Both the position numbers and the translations under genes were made by a program. The notes below the pieces were generated by a model that saw only the letters and a program-made list of their open reading frames with translations, was not told the DNA's origin and ran no database searches. Of a DNA stretch of 64,000 bases, positions 9,067-18,230 are shown piece by piece (the stretch's first letter is position 1; every line of letters starts with the position of its first letter). The DNA comes from Pseudomonas fluorescens (GTDB taxonomy: Bacteria; Pseudomonadota; Gammaproteobacteria; Pseudomonadales; Pseudomonadaceae), in contig NZ_CABVII010000002.1 in assembly GCF_902497995.1 (NCBI RefSeq), forward strand, positions 186,001-250,000. The letters run 5' to 3'.

Positions 9067-9095
9067 TGGTGCGGGTTGTAGCAGTCCCCGCACCA
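9067..9095. promoter_or_regulatory. Inverted repeat TGGTGCGGG-N11-CCCGCACCA, possible enhancer
   Basis: Perfect 9-base arms lie about 235 bases upstream of the predicted braC transcription start. The half-site TGGTGC/GCACCA matches NtrC half-sites, but the orientation and spacing differ from the classical GCAC-N7-GTGC. A similar element stands upstream of ureE. Confidence 0.4.
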
Positions 9096-9303
9096 GCAGT
9101 GTGCACTTCGGTGACGCACGTTGTTACAGGCTGGTTGCACGTCGTTTGGCGCCGCGGTTGCAATGATGGCGCGTGCGGGTTGCGCCTTTAAAAATAAATG
9201 GTTTCACCTTCCGCGGTTTAGACGGTTGCACACCCAATGAAAATGGGCTCGAAACAGTCGATAGAACAATAAGGTAGCGACTTTTCCCAGAATAAAAAAC
9301 CGA

Positions 9304-9319
9304 TGGCACGGCCCTTGCT
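9304..9319 (+). promoter_or_regulatory. Sigma-54 promoter of braC
   Basis: TGGCACGGCCCTTGCT matches the sigma-54 consensus TGGCACG-N4-TTGCW at every fixed position, 57 bases before the braC ATG. The rest of the 364-base gap between amaA and braC (9012-9375) contains no convincing gene. Confidence 0.88.
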
Positions 9320-9345
9320 CTGAGCATTTAGAGAAGTCGCAGTGC

Positions 9346-9358
9346 CAACTAAAAAAAA
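9346..9358 (+). promoter_or_regulatory. A-rich Hfq/Crc-type motif in braC leader
   Basis: AACTAAAAAAAAC lies 18 bases upstream of the braC start. A-rich AAnAAnAA stretches near start codons are the targets of Hfq-Crc catabolite repression in Pseudomonas, and amino-acid uptake genes are typical targets. Assignment is by motif only. Confidence 0.35.
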
Positions 9359-9375
9359 CCATGGAGCACCACCTC

Positions 9376-10509
9376 ATGTCCCAGACGTTTTACAAGAAAG
9401 GCTTTCTGGCCCTCGCAGTGGCAGCTGCGTTGGGTGTTTCTGCGTTTGCACAGGCTGACGTAAAAATTGGTGTGGCGGGTCCAATGACTGGTGCCAACGC
9501 GGCATTTGGCGAGCAGTACATGAAGGGTGCACAAGCGGCGGCCGATGCGGTAAACGCGGCGGGCGGCGTCAATGGGGAAAAAATCGTCCTGGTCAAGGGC
9601 GATGACGCCTGCGAACCGAAACAGGCTGTGACAGTCGCCAAGGACCTGACCAACCAGAAAGTCGTTGGCGTGGTCGGTCACTTCTGCTCTTCGTCGACCA
9701 TCCCGGCTTCCGAGATCTACGACGAAGCGGGCATCATTGCGATCACTCCCGGTTCCACCAACCCGGCGGTTACCGAGCGCGGCCTGAGTGCCATGTTCCG
9801 TATGTGCGGGCGTGACGACCAGCAAGGTATCGTGGCCGGCGACTACATCGTCGACGTGCTCAAGGGCAAGAAAGTCGTGGTCCTGCATGACAAGGATACC
9901 TACGGCCAAGGCCTGGCGGACGCGACCAAGGCCCAGCTGGAAAAACGCGGCGTGAAGCCGGTGTTGTATGAAGGCCTGACCCGCGGCGAGAAAGATTTCA
10001 GCACCATCGTCACCAAAATCCGCGGCGCTGGCGCCGACGTCGTCTACTTCGGTGGCCTGCACCCGGAAGCCGGTCCCCTGGTGCGTCAACTGCGTGAGCA
10101 AGGTCTCAAAGACGTCAAGTTCATGTCCGACGACGGCATCGTGACCGACGAACTGGTGACCACCGCTGGCGGGCCGCAATTCGTCGACGGCGTGCTGATG
10201 ACCTTCGGCGCCGACCCGCGCATGCTGCCAGAAAGCAAGACCGTAGTGGATGAGTTCCGCAAGAAGGGCACCGAGCCTGAAGGCTACACCCTGTACGCCT
10301 ATGCTTCGGTCCAGACCCTGGCCGCTGCCTTCAATGGCGCCAAGTCCAACAAGGGCGAAGAAGCTGCCGCGTGGCTGAAGAAAAACCCGGTCAAAACCGT
10401 GATGGGCGAGAAGACCTGGGACGCCAAGGGCGACCTGAAAGTCTCCGACTACGTGGTTTACCAGTGGGACAAGGATGGCAAATACCACCAGCTGGAAAAA
10501 CAGAAGTAA
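9376..10509 (+). CDS. braC: Branched-chain amino-acid ABC transporter, periplasmic binding protein
   Basis: This 377-residue LIV-type binding protein has the signal peptide MSQTFYKKGFLALAVAAALG..., cleaved near AQA-DVKIGV. The type-I periplasmic fold is shown by VAGPMTGANAAFGEQYMKGA, LVKGDDACEPKQAV (with the LivJ/LivK disulfide cysteine), GVVGHFCSSSTIPASEIYDE and VVLHDKDTYGQGLADATK. It delivers leucine, isoleucine, valine and possibly alanine or threonine to BraDEFG. ATG 9376 is preferred over ATG 9361 because GGAG lies eight bases before it. Expression probably depends on sigma-54. Confidence 0.95.
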   Translation: MSQTFYKKGFLALAVAAALGVSAFAQADVKIGVAGPMTGANAAFGEQYMKGAQAAADAVNAAGGVNGEKIVLVKGDDACEPKQAVTVAKDLTNQKVVGVVGHFCSSSTIPASEIYDEAGIIAITPGSTNPAVTERGLSAMFRMCGRDDQQGIVAGDYIVDVLKGKKVVVLHDKDTYGQGLADATKAQLEKRGVKPVLYEGLTRGEKDFSTIVTKIRGAGADVVYFGGLHPEAGPLVRQLREQGLKDVKFMSDDGIVTDELVTTAGGPQFVDGVLMTFGADPRMLPESKTVVDEFRKKGTEPEGYTLYAYASVQTLAAAFNGAKSNKGEEAAAWLKKNPVKTVMGEKTWDAKGDLKVSDYVVYQWDKDGKYHQLEKQK

Positions 10510-10540
10510 GGGCTGACTCGATCGGCTGATCCCTCGATTC

Positions 10541-10634
10541 CCTGTGGGAGCGGGCTTGCCCGCGATGACGGCCTGACAGACGACAAATTTGTTGAATGTT
10601 CAACCGCTATCGCTGGCAAGCCAGCTCCCACAGG
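10541..10634. repeat. REPIN between braC and braD
   Basis: The opposed cores CCTGTGGGAGCGGGCTTGCC and GGCAAGCCAGCTCCCACAGG sit in the 237-base gap between the binding-protein gene and the first permease gene. A stable mRNA hairpin here could protect the braC message and lower downstream expression. Confidence 0.85.
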
Positions 10635-10698
10635 TACGGTGGTGTCTGGGCTGATCGCATCTGACATTGCTCCGACGTATATCTGTATTTTCCTTAGA

Positions 10699-10727
10699 AG
10701 AACCGCACAGTCACATGTGCAGGTTCT
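10699..10727 (+). promoter_or_regulatory. Leader hairpin before braD
   Basis: AGAACC-GCACA pairs with TGTGC-A-GGTTCT around a six-base loop, with one bulged A. It ends 19 bases before the braD ATG, so it may affect ribosome access or mRNA processing. No T-run follows, so it is not a simple terminator. Confidence 0.4.
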
Positions 10728-10746
10728 CATTGCGTGAGATTGCGTT

Positions 10747-11661
10747 ATGGATGGTATTTTCCTGCAGCAACTGGTCAACGGCCTGACCCTCGGGTCGGTC
10801 TATGGCCTGATCGCCATCGGCTACACAATGGTCTATGGCATCATTGGCATGATCAACTTCGCCCACGGCGAGGTTTACATGATTTCCGCTTACCTCGCGG
10901 CAATCAGTCTGGCTCTGCTGGCATACTTCGGTATTGAATCCTTCCCCCTGCTGATGCTTGGCACACTGATCTTCACCATCATCGTCACGGCGGTGTATGG
11001 CTGGGTCATCGAGCGTGTCGCCTATAAACCGCTGCGCAACTCCACCCGACTGGCACCGCTGATCAGCGCCATCGGTATTTCCCTGATCCTGCAAAACTAT
11101 GCACAGATCGCCCAGGGCGCCCGTCAACAGGGCGTGCCGACACTGCTGACCGGTGCATGGCGAGTTGAAGTCGGGACCGGCTTCGTCCAGCTCACCTACA
11201 CCAAGATCTTCATTCTGGTCGCAGCGTTTGTCGGGATGGCCCTGCTGACCTACATCATCAAGTACACCAAGCTCGGGCGCATGTGCCGCGCCACCCAGCA
11301 AGACCGCAAGATGGCCTCGATCCTGGGGATCAACACCGATCGCGTGATTTCCTACGTGTTCATCATCGGTGCCGCGATGGCGGCCCTGGCCGGCGTGCTA
11401 ATCACCATGAACTACGGCACGTTCGACTTCTATGCGGGCTTCATCATTGGCATCAAGGCATTCACCGCCGCGGTGCTCGGTGGGATCGGCTCGCTGCCTG
11501 GGGCAATGCTCGGCGGGATCATTCTCGGGATCTCCGAGTCGCTGTTCTCCGGATTGGTCAACTCGGACTACAAAGACGTCTTCAGCTTCTCGCTGCTCGT
11601 TCTCGTTCTGGTCTTTCGGCCCCAAGGCCTGCTCGGCCGTCCTCTTGTGTCGAAGGTGTAA
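10747..11661 (+). CDS. braD: Branched-chain amino-acid ABC transporter permease BraD (LivH type)
   Basis: This 304-residue inner-membrane permease has about eight hydrophobic helices. The family signatures are NGLTLGSVYGLIAIGYTMVY, GMINFAHGEVYMISAYLAA and GGIGSLPGAMLGGIILGISE (the EAA-like loop contacting the ATPases). It pairs with BraE to form the channel. The stop is three bases before braE. The ribosome site (GAG eight bases upstream) is modest. Confidence 0.94.
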   Translation: MDGIFLQQLVNGLTLGSVYGLIAIGYTMVYGIIGMINFAHGEVYMISAYLAAISLALLAYFGIESFPLLMLGTLIFTIIVTAVYGWVIERVAYKPLRNSTRLAPLISAIGISLILQNYAQIAQGARQQGVPTLLTGAWRVEVGTGFVQLTYTKIFILVAAFVGMALLTYIIKYTKLGRMCRATQQDRKMASILGINTDRVISYVFIIGAAMAALAGVLITMNYGTFDFYAGFIIGIKAFTAAVLGGIGSLPGAMLGGIILGISESLFSGLVNSDYKDVFSFSLLVLVLVFRPQGLLGRPLVSKV

Positions 11662-11664
11662 GCG

Positions 11665-12972
11665 ATGTCTTCAACCACTAAAAAAACCATTGATCTCAAA
11701 AGAAGCCTGGTTGACGCGATTCTTGCCGGCCTTGTGGCCCTGATTGTGTTCGGCCCGATTGTCGGCGTGGTCCTCGACGGCTACGGCTTCAACCTCGAAA
11801 CGACCCGGGTAGCATGGATTGTCGCCATCGTCATGGCGGGCCGCTTTGCCCTGAGCCTGTTCCTGCAAACCCCCAAGGGCCTGAGAATTCTCGAAGGCTT
11901 TGAAAGCACCGGTTCCGGGGTGCATGTACTGCCGCCTGACTACAAAAGCCGGTTGCGCTGGATCATTCCGGTGTTGATCGTCGTCGCCGTGGTGTTCCCG
12001 TTTTTCTCCAACTCCTACCTGCTGGGCGTGGTCATCCTCGGGCTGATCTACGTGCTGCTGGGCCTGGGGCTGAACATCGTGGTCGGCCTGGCCGGCCTGC
12101 TCGACCTGGGTTATGTGGCGTTCTACGCCATCGGTGCCTATGGGCTGGCGCTCGGTTATCAATACCTGGGGCTGGGTTTCTGGACGGTGCTGCCGCTGGC
12201 GGCAATCACTGCCGGGTTGGCCGGTTGCATCCTGGGTTTCCCGGTGCTGCGCCTGCACGGTGACTACCTGGCGATCGTGACCCTGGGCTTTGGTGAAATC
12301 ATCCGGTTGATCCTCAATAACTGGCTGTCCCTGACCGGTGGCCCGAACGGTATGGCAGCACCGTTGCCGACCTTCTTCGGCCTCGAGTTCGGTAAACGAG
12401 CCAAGGAGGGGGGCGTTCCGTTCCATGAATTTTTCGGCATCGCCTATAACCCGGACGTGAAGTACTACTTCATTTATGCGGTGTTGTTCCTGGTGGTACT
12501 GGCCGTGCTGTACGTCAAGCATCGCTTGACCCGTATGCCGGTCGGCCGCGCCTGGGAAGCCTTGCGCGAAGACGAAATCGCTTGCCGCTCCATGGGCCTG
12601 AACCACGTACTGGTCAAGCTTTCGGCGTTCACCATCGGCGCATCGACGGCCGGCCTGGCCGGAGTGTTCTTCGCCACCTATCAAGGCTTCGTCAACCCGA
12701 CCTCATTCACCTTCTTCGAATCGGCACTGATCCTCGCCATCGTGGTACTCGGCGGCATGGGCTCGACCATCGGTGTGGTCATCGCCGCATTCGTGCTGAC
12801 CGTGGCTCCTGAACTGCTGCGCGGCTTCGCCGAATACCGCGTACTGCTGTTCGGCATCCTGATGGTGTTGATGATGATCTGGCGACCGCGCGGCCTGATT
12901 CGGATCAGTCGTACCGGTGTGACCCCGCGTAAAGGTGCCATAGCGTATGAAAGAGGGCAGCGCCATGAGTGA
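11665..12972 (+). CDS. braE: Branched-chain amino-acid ABC transporter permease BraE (LivM type)
   Basis: This 435-residue inner-membrane permease is longer than BraD because of an N-terminal extension of about 100 residues with extra hydrophobic segments, as usual for LivM. Signatures are GLGLNIVVGLAGLLDLGYVA, LHGDYLAIVTLGFGEIIRL and the cytoplasmic loop GRAWEALREDEIACRSMGL. It is preceded by AAGGTG. Its last eight bases overlap the start of braF, indicating translational coupling. Confidence 0.94.
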   Translation: MSSTTKKTIDLKRSLVDAILAGLVALIVFGPIVGVVLDGYGFNLETTRVAWIVAIVMAGRFALSLFLQTPKGLRILEGFESTGSGVHVLPPDYKSRLRWIIPVLIVVAVVFPFFSNSYLLGVVILGLIYVLLGLGLNIVVGLAGLLDLGYVAFYAIGAYGLALGYQYLGLGFWTVLPLAAITAGLAGCILGFPVLRLHGDYLAIVTLGFGEIIRLILNNWLSLTGGPNGMAAPLPTFFGLEFGKRAKEGGVPFHEFFGIAYNPDVKYYFIYAVLFLVVLAVLYVKHRLTRMPVGRAWEALREDEIACRSMGLNHVLVKLSAFTIGASTAGLAGVFFATYQGFVNPTSFTFFESALILAIVVLGGMGSTIGVVIAAFVLTVAPELLRGFAEYRVLLFGILMVLMMIWRPRGLIRISRTGVTPRKGAIAYERGQRHE

Positions 12973-13833
12973 AGTCGTGCTCCAAGTCGAGAAACTGATG
13001 ATGCACTTCGGCGGCATCAAGGCGTTGAGCGATGTCAGCCTGAAGGTGCACCGCAACTCGATCTTCGCCCTGATCGGCCCCAACGGTGCCGGCAAGACCA
13101 CCGTATTCAACTGCCTGACCGGCTTCTACAAGGCCTCCGGCGGCAAGATCGAACTCAATATTCGTGGCGAGCGAACCAACGTGATCCAGCTGCTGGGCGA
13201 ATCGTTCAAGCCCATCGATTTCGTTTCACCGAAGAGCTTCATCGGCCGGCTCCACTACAAGATGTTCGGTGGTACCCACCTGGTGAACCGTGCAGGCCTG
13301 GCGCGCACCTTCCAGAACATTCGCCTGTTCAAGGAAATGTCGGTGCTCGAAAACCTGCTGGTCGCCCAGCACATGTGGGTCAACCGCAACCTGCTGGCCG
13401 GTATCCTCAACACCAAGGGTTACCGCAAGGCCGAAAGCGATGCACTGGACCACGCGTTCTACTGGCTGGAAGTAGTGGACCTGGTGGACTGCGCCAACCG
13501 TCTGGCCGGTGAGCTGTCTTACGGGCAACAACGCCGCCTGGAAATCGCGCGGGCCATGTGTACCCGGCCGCAGATCATCTGCCTCGACGAACCGGCCGCC
13601 GGCCTCAACCCTCAGGAAACCGAAGCGCTGAGCGCGATGATCCGGCTGCTGCGCGACGAGCACGATCTGACCGTGGTGCTGATCGAACACGATATGGGCA
13701 TGGTCATGAGCATTTCCGATCACATCGTGGTGCTGGACCACGGCATCGTCATCGCCGAAGGCGGGCCTGAGGCCATTCGCAATGATCCAAAAGTGATTGC
13801 CGCCTACCTGGGCGCCGACGAAGAGGAGGTGGT

Positions 13834-13837
<4 letters not shown>
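12965..13837 (+). CDS. braF: Branched-chain amino-acid ABC transporter ATPase BraF (LivG type)
   Basis: This 290-residue ATPase has Walker A GPNGAGKTT, the Q-loop region ARTFQNIRLFKEMSVLENLL, the signature LSYGQQRRLEIARAM and Walker B IICLDEPAAGLNPQE, followed by the H-loop VVLIEHDMGMVM. An insertion of about 35 residues after the first strands (NIRGERTNVIQLLGESFKP) is typical of LivG. The chosen start at 12965 gives MSEVVLQVEKLMMHFGGIKA; the longer frame would overlap braE further. It energises BraDE. Confidence 0.95.
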
Positions 13838-14550
<713 letters not shown>

Positions 14551-14569
14551 GTTCTCTACTGTAACAAAC

Positions 14570-14601
14570 AAGCCCCGACGAGTAATCGCCGGGGCTTTTT
14601 T
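14570..14601 (+). terminator. Rho-independent terminator of braCDEFG
   Basis: The stem AGCCCCG/CGGGGCT with an inner CGA-GTAA-TCG hairpin is followed by six T. It begins 20 bases after the braG stop. Confidence 0.92.
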
Positions 14602-14624
14602 ACATCCCTGATACACCCCTGACC

Positions 14625-14717
14625 CCTGTGGGAGCGAGCTTGCTCGCGATAGTGTCATCACAGTCAAAGTTGAGCTCGATGACCCACCGCCATCGCGAGC
14701 AAGCTCGCTCCCACAGG
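14625..14717. repeat. REP/REPIN inverted repeat
   Basis: The opposed cores CCTGTGGGAGCGAGCTTGCT and complement ending CTCGCTCCCACAGG lie just beyond the bra terminator. Confidence 0.85.
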
Positions 14718-15407
14718 TGTCTGCGGTGAGCTTTTTTGAAATTGTGGAAAACAATATTCACGACCTCTCAAAGCGCGACATAAAGCCGCTGCAAATAGTT
14801 GTTTCGTCACAGTTTTGACTTGTCCCCGTTTGCTGTGGAGCTGGCTGTGAATAACGTGGGAGTAGCTGGCTGAAAGCCTTTGAACACATGGCCTGTAGCG
14901 TAGTGGTTGTTTTTTGATCAGGCGTTTTTTCCGGGCCGGGGGCCGGCGTTGTCAACCTTTTTGTTAGCGGCAAAAACGAGTTGAAATGTGCACAGGCAGC
15001 CTGTGGATAAGTCTGTGGTTAAACTCTGGAAAGACCCCGCTGGAGGCCGTAGTTACTGGCTTGGCGCCATCGTCGGTTTCACCCCGGATCGTGCAAATTG
15101 CCTTGGGGCTGCACGGCAGGACGGCCAGGGTCAAGCAAAAAAATTTCAAAATGGCTCGCCAAGCCTTGTACACAGCGGGTTTCAGCTTTTTTACTTGCCC
15201 CCGGAATGTGTGGATGGGGCTGTGGATAAGGTGCGTGCACATCGCTGTAACCCGCAGCGGGTAAGGCGTTCGTCGTGTTGATCATTTTTTGCACAGAATC
15301 GCGATCCTCCTACCGTGCAATGGTTGCCGGTGAGAGCCGGGCGGGGCATGCTGCCAGCTGATTTTCTATCCCAATGGCTGCCCGTCGGCCGAAGTAAGGA
15401 GAACACG
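14718..15407. other. 690-base noncoding stretch with DnaA-box-like 9-mers
   Basis: No supported gene is seen. On the plus strand the stretch carries TGTGAATAA (14846), TGTGGATAA (15002 and 15221), TGTGGTTAA (15014) and TGTGGATGG (15209). All have the same orientation; the first three are complements of the DnaA consensus TTATNCACA. The neighbours are not those of a Pseudomonas oriC (dnaA, rpmH, gidA), so this is at most an accessory DnaA-binding region. Confidence 0.45.
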
Positions 15408-16178
15408 ATGTCCAACACCCTGTTTATTACCGGCGCGACCTCCGGTTTTGGTGAAGCCTGTGCCCGTCGTTTTGCCGACGCCGGCTGGAAACTGGTGCTG
15501 ACAGGTCGTCGTGAAGAGCGCCTCAATGCCCTGTGCGCCGAGCTGTCGAAGCAGACCGAGATCCATGGCCTGGTGCTCGACGTGCGTGATCGCAAGGCCA
15601 TGGAGGAGGCGATAGCCAAGCTGCCGCCTTCGTTCGCCAAACTGCGCGGGTTGATCAACAACGCCGGCCTGGCCTTGGGCGTCGACCCGGCGCCCAAGTG
15701 CGACCTCGACGATTGGGACACCATGGTCGACACCAACATCAAAGGCTTGATGTACAGCACTCGCCTGCTGTTGCCGCGCCTGATCGCCCATGGTCGCGGT
15801 GCCGGCATCGTCAACCTCGGCTCTATTGCCGGCAACTATCCGTACCCGGGCAGCCACGTGTATGGTGCGAGCAAGGCGTTCGTCAAACAGTTCTCCCTGA
15901 ACCTGCGCTGCGACCTGCAAGGCACCGGCGTGCGGGTCAGCAATATCGAGCCGGGTCTGTGTGAGAGCGAGTTCTCACTGGTGCGTTTCGCCGGTGACCA
16001 GGAGCGTTACAACGCAACCTACGCCGGTGCCGAACCGATCCAGCCGCAAGATATCGCCGATACGATCTTTTGGGTGCTCAACGCCCCGGCGCACATCAAC
16101 ATCAACAGCCTGGAGCTGATGCCGGTGAGCCAGACCTGGAGCGGGTTTGCCATTGAGCGTAATGCTGACAAGGCGTAA
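15408..16178 (+). CDS. Short-chain dehydrogenase/reductase (YdfG-like)
   Basis: This 256-residue classical SDR has the cofactor motif TGATSGFG (TGxxxGxG), RREERLNALCAE with the basic residues after strand 2 that favour NADP, NNAGLALG, the catalytic Ser in NLGSIAGNYPYPG and YGASK (YxxxK) at about residue 150. It resembles YdfG, which oxidises 3-hydroxy acids and serine/allo-threonine; the substrate here is inferred only from the family. ATG 15408 has AAGGAG upstream; the open frame extends back to 15315 but that part is not conserved-looking. Confidence 0.88.
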   Translation: MSNTLFITGATSGFGEACARRFADAGWKLVLTGRREERLNALCAELSKQTEIHGLVLDVRDRKAMEEAIAKLPPSFAKLRGLINNAGLALGVDPAPKCDLDDWDTMVDTNIKGLMYSTRLLLPRLIAHGRGAGIVNLGSIAGNYPYPGSHVYGASKAFVKQFSLNLRCDLQGTGVRVSNIEPGLCESEFSLVRFAGDQERYNATYAGAEPIQPQDIADTIFWVLNAPAHININSLELMPVSQTWSGFAIERNADKA

Positions 16179-16193
16179 GACCGTGTAACGGCC

Positions 16194-16300
16194 ATTCGCG
16201 AGCAAGTCGAATCGTCGCACCGCCGCTCCCACAGGTTTTGTGCCGGTTCACGATAATGTGAACGACGCAAACCCAGTGGGAGCGTGGCTTGCCCGCGAAG
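16194..16300. repeat. Diverged REP pair
   Basis: The left core (ATTCGCGAGCAAGTCG...CCGCTCCCACAGG) is imperfect, while the right one (GTGGGAGCGTGGCTTGCCCG) is canonical. It lies between two genes that converge on it. Confidence 0.7.
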
Positions 16301-16312
16301 ACAATTTCCCGG

Positions 16313-17440
16313 TCAACGCAGATAGTCGGCCAGCCCGCGATAGCAGGTCGCCAGGTGATAAGGCGTAGTCGAAGGCATGTCCTGACGACTCACTTCACCC
16401 TGCTCATCCCGACACTCATACCAGCCGCCTGCATGCAGATGGCGCTGCTGCAATGCCTGTAACTGCTGTAGCACCGCGTTCTCGCTGTCGGGGCGCAAGG
16501 TCAGGGCGCGCAGGTATTCAGCCTGAGCCCAGATGCGTTGGGTGGCATCCTTGGAAAGACCCTCCAGATTGAGCATCGCCCGTACTGCGCCGGTCTGTTG
16601 ATCGACGCCCAGTTGCTCGGTGAACGCGAAGGCGCGCTCCAGTGACGTGTGCAATGCCGAACCGCGCAGTAATGGCGAAGACTCCAGCAGGAAATACCAC
16701 TCGAACTGATGCCCCGGTTCAAACCAGTTATCCACAGCCCCCAGCGGTTTTTCCATCAACACATCGTGTTGCGGATCGATAAAACGCTCGTGCATGGCTG
16801 TACATAAATCGACGAGCGCGCCTTGCACTGCATGGTCTTCGCGCACAGACAGCGTGGCGAGGAAGGCTTCGGCCAGGTGCATCAGAGGATTCTGCAGCGG
16901 TCCGGTGTCCAGCGATGACCAATCACGATCCAGGCTGGCTTCGTACAGGCCGTCACCTGTGGCGAAACGCTGCGCAATCACCTGCAGTGCCGCGTTGAGC
17001 ACCGACTCAACCTGCGGTTCGCGAACCTTGTCCCAGTAATGGGCGCAGGCGAAGAGGATGAAGGCGTGGGTGTAGAGGTCTTTGCGCTGATCCAGCGGCG
17101 CTCCCTGCGGGTCGATGCTGTAGAACCAGCCACCGTGTTCGGCATCGTGAAAATGCTGCTGCAAGGAGTGGAACAACGCCGCGGCGCGCTCTTCAGCGCC
17201 TGACACTTGGCCGATCAGGCTTGAGAACAGATACAACTGCCGCGCACAAGCCATGGCGCGGTAGCGCTGTGGTGACAGAGGTTGATGCCCGGCATCCAGC
17301 GCCTCATAGGGCAACGCCATGTCGGCATTCCAGCCGGGGCCTAGCCAGAGTGGCACGATCACGTCCTGGAAATGCTCTTGCACGGATGCAAACAAAGCGG
17401 TCAATTCAGGCTGGGAGGCGGAGCGGGAAACTGGCGGCAT
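16313..17440 (-). CDS. AGE-family epimerase/isomerase
   Basis: This 375-residue protein belongs to the N-acylglucosamine 2-epimerase-like family of (alpha/alpha)6 barrels. Conserved segments are GGWFYSIDPQGAPLDQRKDLYTHAF (cut here to its parts GGWFYS and DLYTHAF), NPLMHLAEAFL, and GHQFEWYFLLE, whose His and Glu are the usual catalytic pair. YecE-like and mannose-isomerase members in Pseudomonas have this length. The reaction is likely keto-aldo isomerisation of a free sugar such as mannose/fructose, but the exact sugar cannot be told. No partner gene is adjacent. Confidence 0.82.
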   Translation of the reverse strand: MPPVSRSASQPELTALFASVQEHFQDVIVPLWLGPGWNADMALPYEALDAGHQPLSPQRYRAMACARQLYLFSSLIGQVSGAEERAAALFHSLQQHFHDAEHGGWFYSIDPQGAPLDQRKDLYTHAFILFACAHYWDKVREPQVESVLNAALQVIAQRFATGDGLYEASLDRDWSSLDTGPLQNPLMHLAEAFLATLSVREDHAVQGALVDLCTAMHERFIDPQHDVLMEKPLGAVDNWFEPGHQFEWYFLLESSPLLRGSALHTSLERAFAFTEQLGVDQQTGAVRAMLNLEGLSKDATQRIWAQAEYLRALTLRPDSENAVLQQLQALQQRHLHAGGWYECRDEQGEVSRQDMPSTTPYHLATCYRGLADYLR

Positions 17441-17524
17441 TGGCTGGCGTCGTCACGGCAGGGTTGATTGCGCGACATGTTAGCAGAGAGGTCGGCCCGA
17501 GCGATGCGGTGTCTGTCAGACCGC

Positions 17525-17598
17525 CTTCGCGGGCAAGCCCGCTCCCACAATTGTCCTGCGTACACCGGTCCACTGTGGGAGCGGGCTTGCTCGCGAAG
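17525..17598. repeat. REP/REPIN inverted repeat
   Basis: CTTCGCGGGCAAGCCCGCTC...CACA and its opposed copy are separated by about 20 bases, downstream of ureJ and upstream of the epimerase start. Confidence 0.85.
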
Positions 17599-17622
17599 AG
17601 GCCATCACAGTCGATAAAAATA

Positions 17623-18195
17623 TCAGCCCGTCAGCAACCAGGCCCCCGTCACCGCCGAACCCGCACCCGCCAGCCGAATCAATGGTGCGGCCGCTTGAGG
17701 TAGCCCTCGAACCACCGCATAGCCCGCCGCATGCAACGCCGCCGTCGCCACCACAAATCCTGCCGCATACGCCCAAGGACTCGACATGTCCGGCAACTCC
17801 AGCCCATGCGCCACACCATGGAACAGCGCGAACAACGCTGTAGCGCCAACCGCCAGGCTCAGCGGTGGCCGTACCGCCAGCGCTACCGCCAGCCCCAGCG
17901 CCAGCACCGATGCGGCAATCCCGCTTTCCAGCGCCGGCAGGTCAAGCCCTTCAAAGCCCAACAGTCCGCCAATCAGCATGGTGCCGACGAAGGTGCACGG
18001 CAACGCCCACCGCGCGGCGCCTTTCTGCTGCGCAGCCCACAGCCCGACTGCAACCATCGCCAGCAAGTGATCGAGGCCGCCGATCGGATGACTGATGCCA
18101 GCGATCAAACCGTTATCGCCATGACCCGGGTGGGCGAAGGCGACGGCCGGGGTAAGCAACAGGGCCATGGCGCCCAGAATGCGTTTAAGTGTCAT
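17623..18195 (-). CDS. ureJ: HupE/UreJ-family membrane protein, probable nickel transporter
   Basis: This 190-residue protein has an N-terminal signal peptide/first helix (MTLKRILGAMALLLTPAVAF, then AHPGHGD) and six or so further membrane segments. The family metal motif HPIGGLDHLLAM (HPxxGxDHxxxM) is intact, and GHGD upstream adds histidines. HupE/UreJ proteins are secondary nickel transporters linked to urease or hydrogenase. It follows ureG by 35 bases and is the last gene of the ureEFGJ operon. Confidence 0.9.
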   Translation of the reverse strand: MTLKRILGAMALLLTPAVAFAHPGHGDNGLIAGISHPIGGLDHLLAMVAVGLWAAQQKGAARWALPCTFVGTMLIGGLLGFEGLDLPALESGIAASVLALGLAVALAVRPPLSLAVGATALFALFHGVAHGLELPDMSSPWAYAAGFVVATAALHAAGYAVVRGLPQAAAPLIRLAGAGSAVTGAWLLTG

Positions 18196-18230
18196 GGATA
18201 AGCTTCCTTGTTGATAACAGTTGAGCGAGG

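Noticed and set aside
9349..10488. 379-codon open frame opposite braC
   Set aside because: Antisense shadow of braC, which has a signal peptide and a sigma-54 promoter in place.
14718..15407. Chromosomal origin oriC
   Set aside because: DnaA-like boxes are present, but no dnaA, dnaN, rpmH, gidA or parAB genes and no clear AT-rich unwinding element; the same 9-mer also occurs inside other genes in the window.
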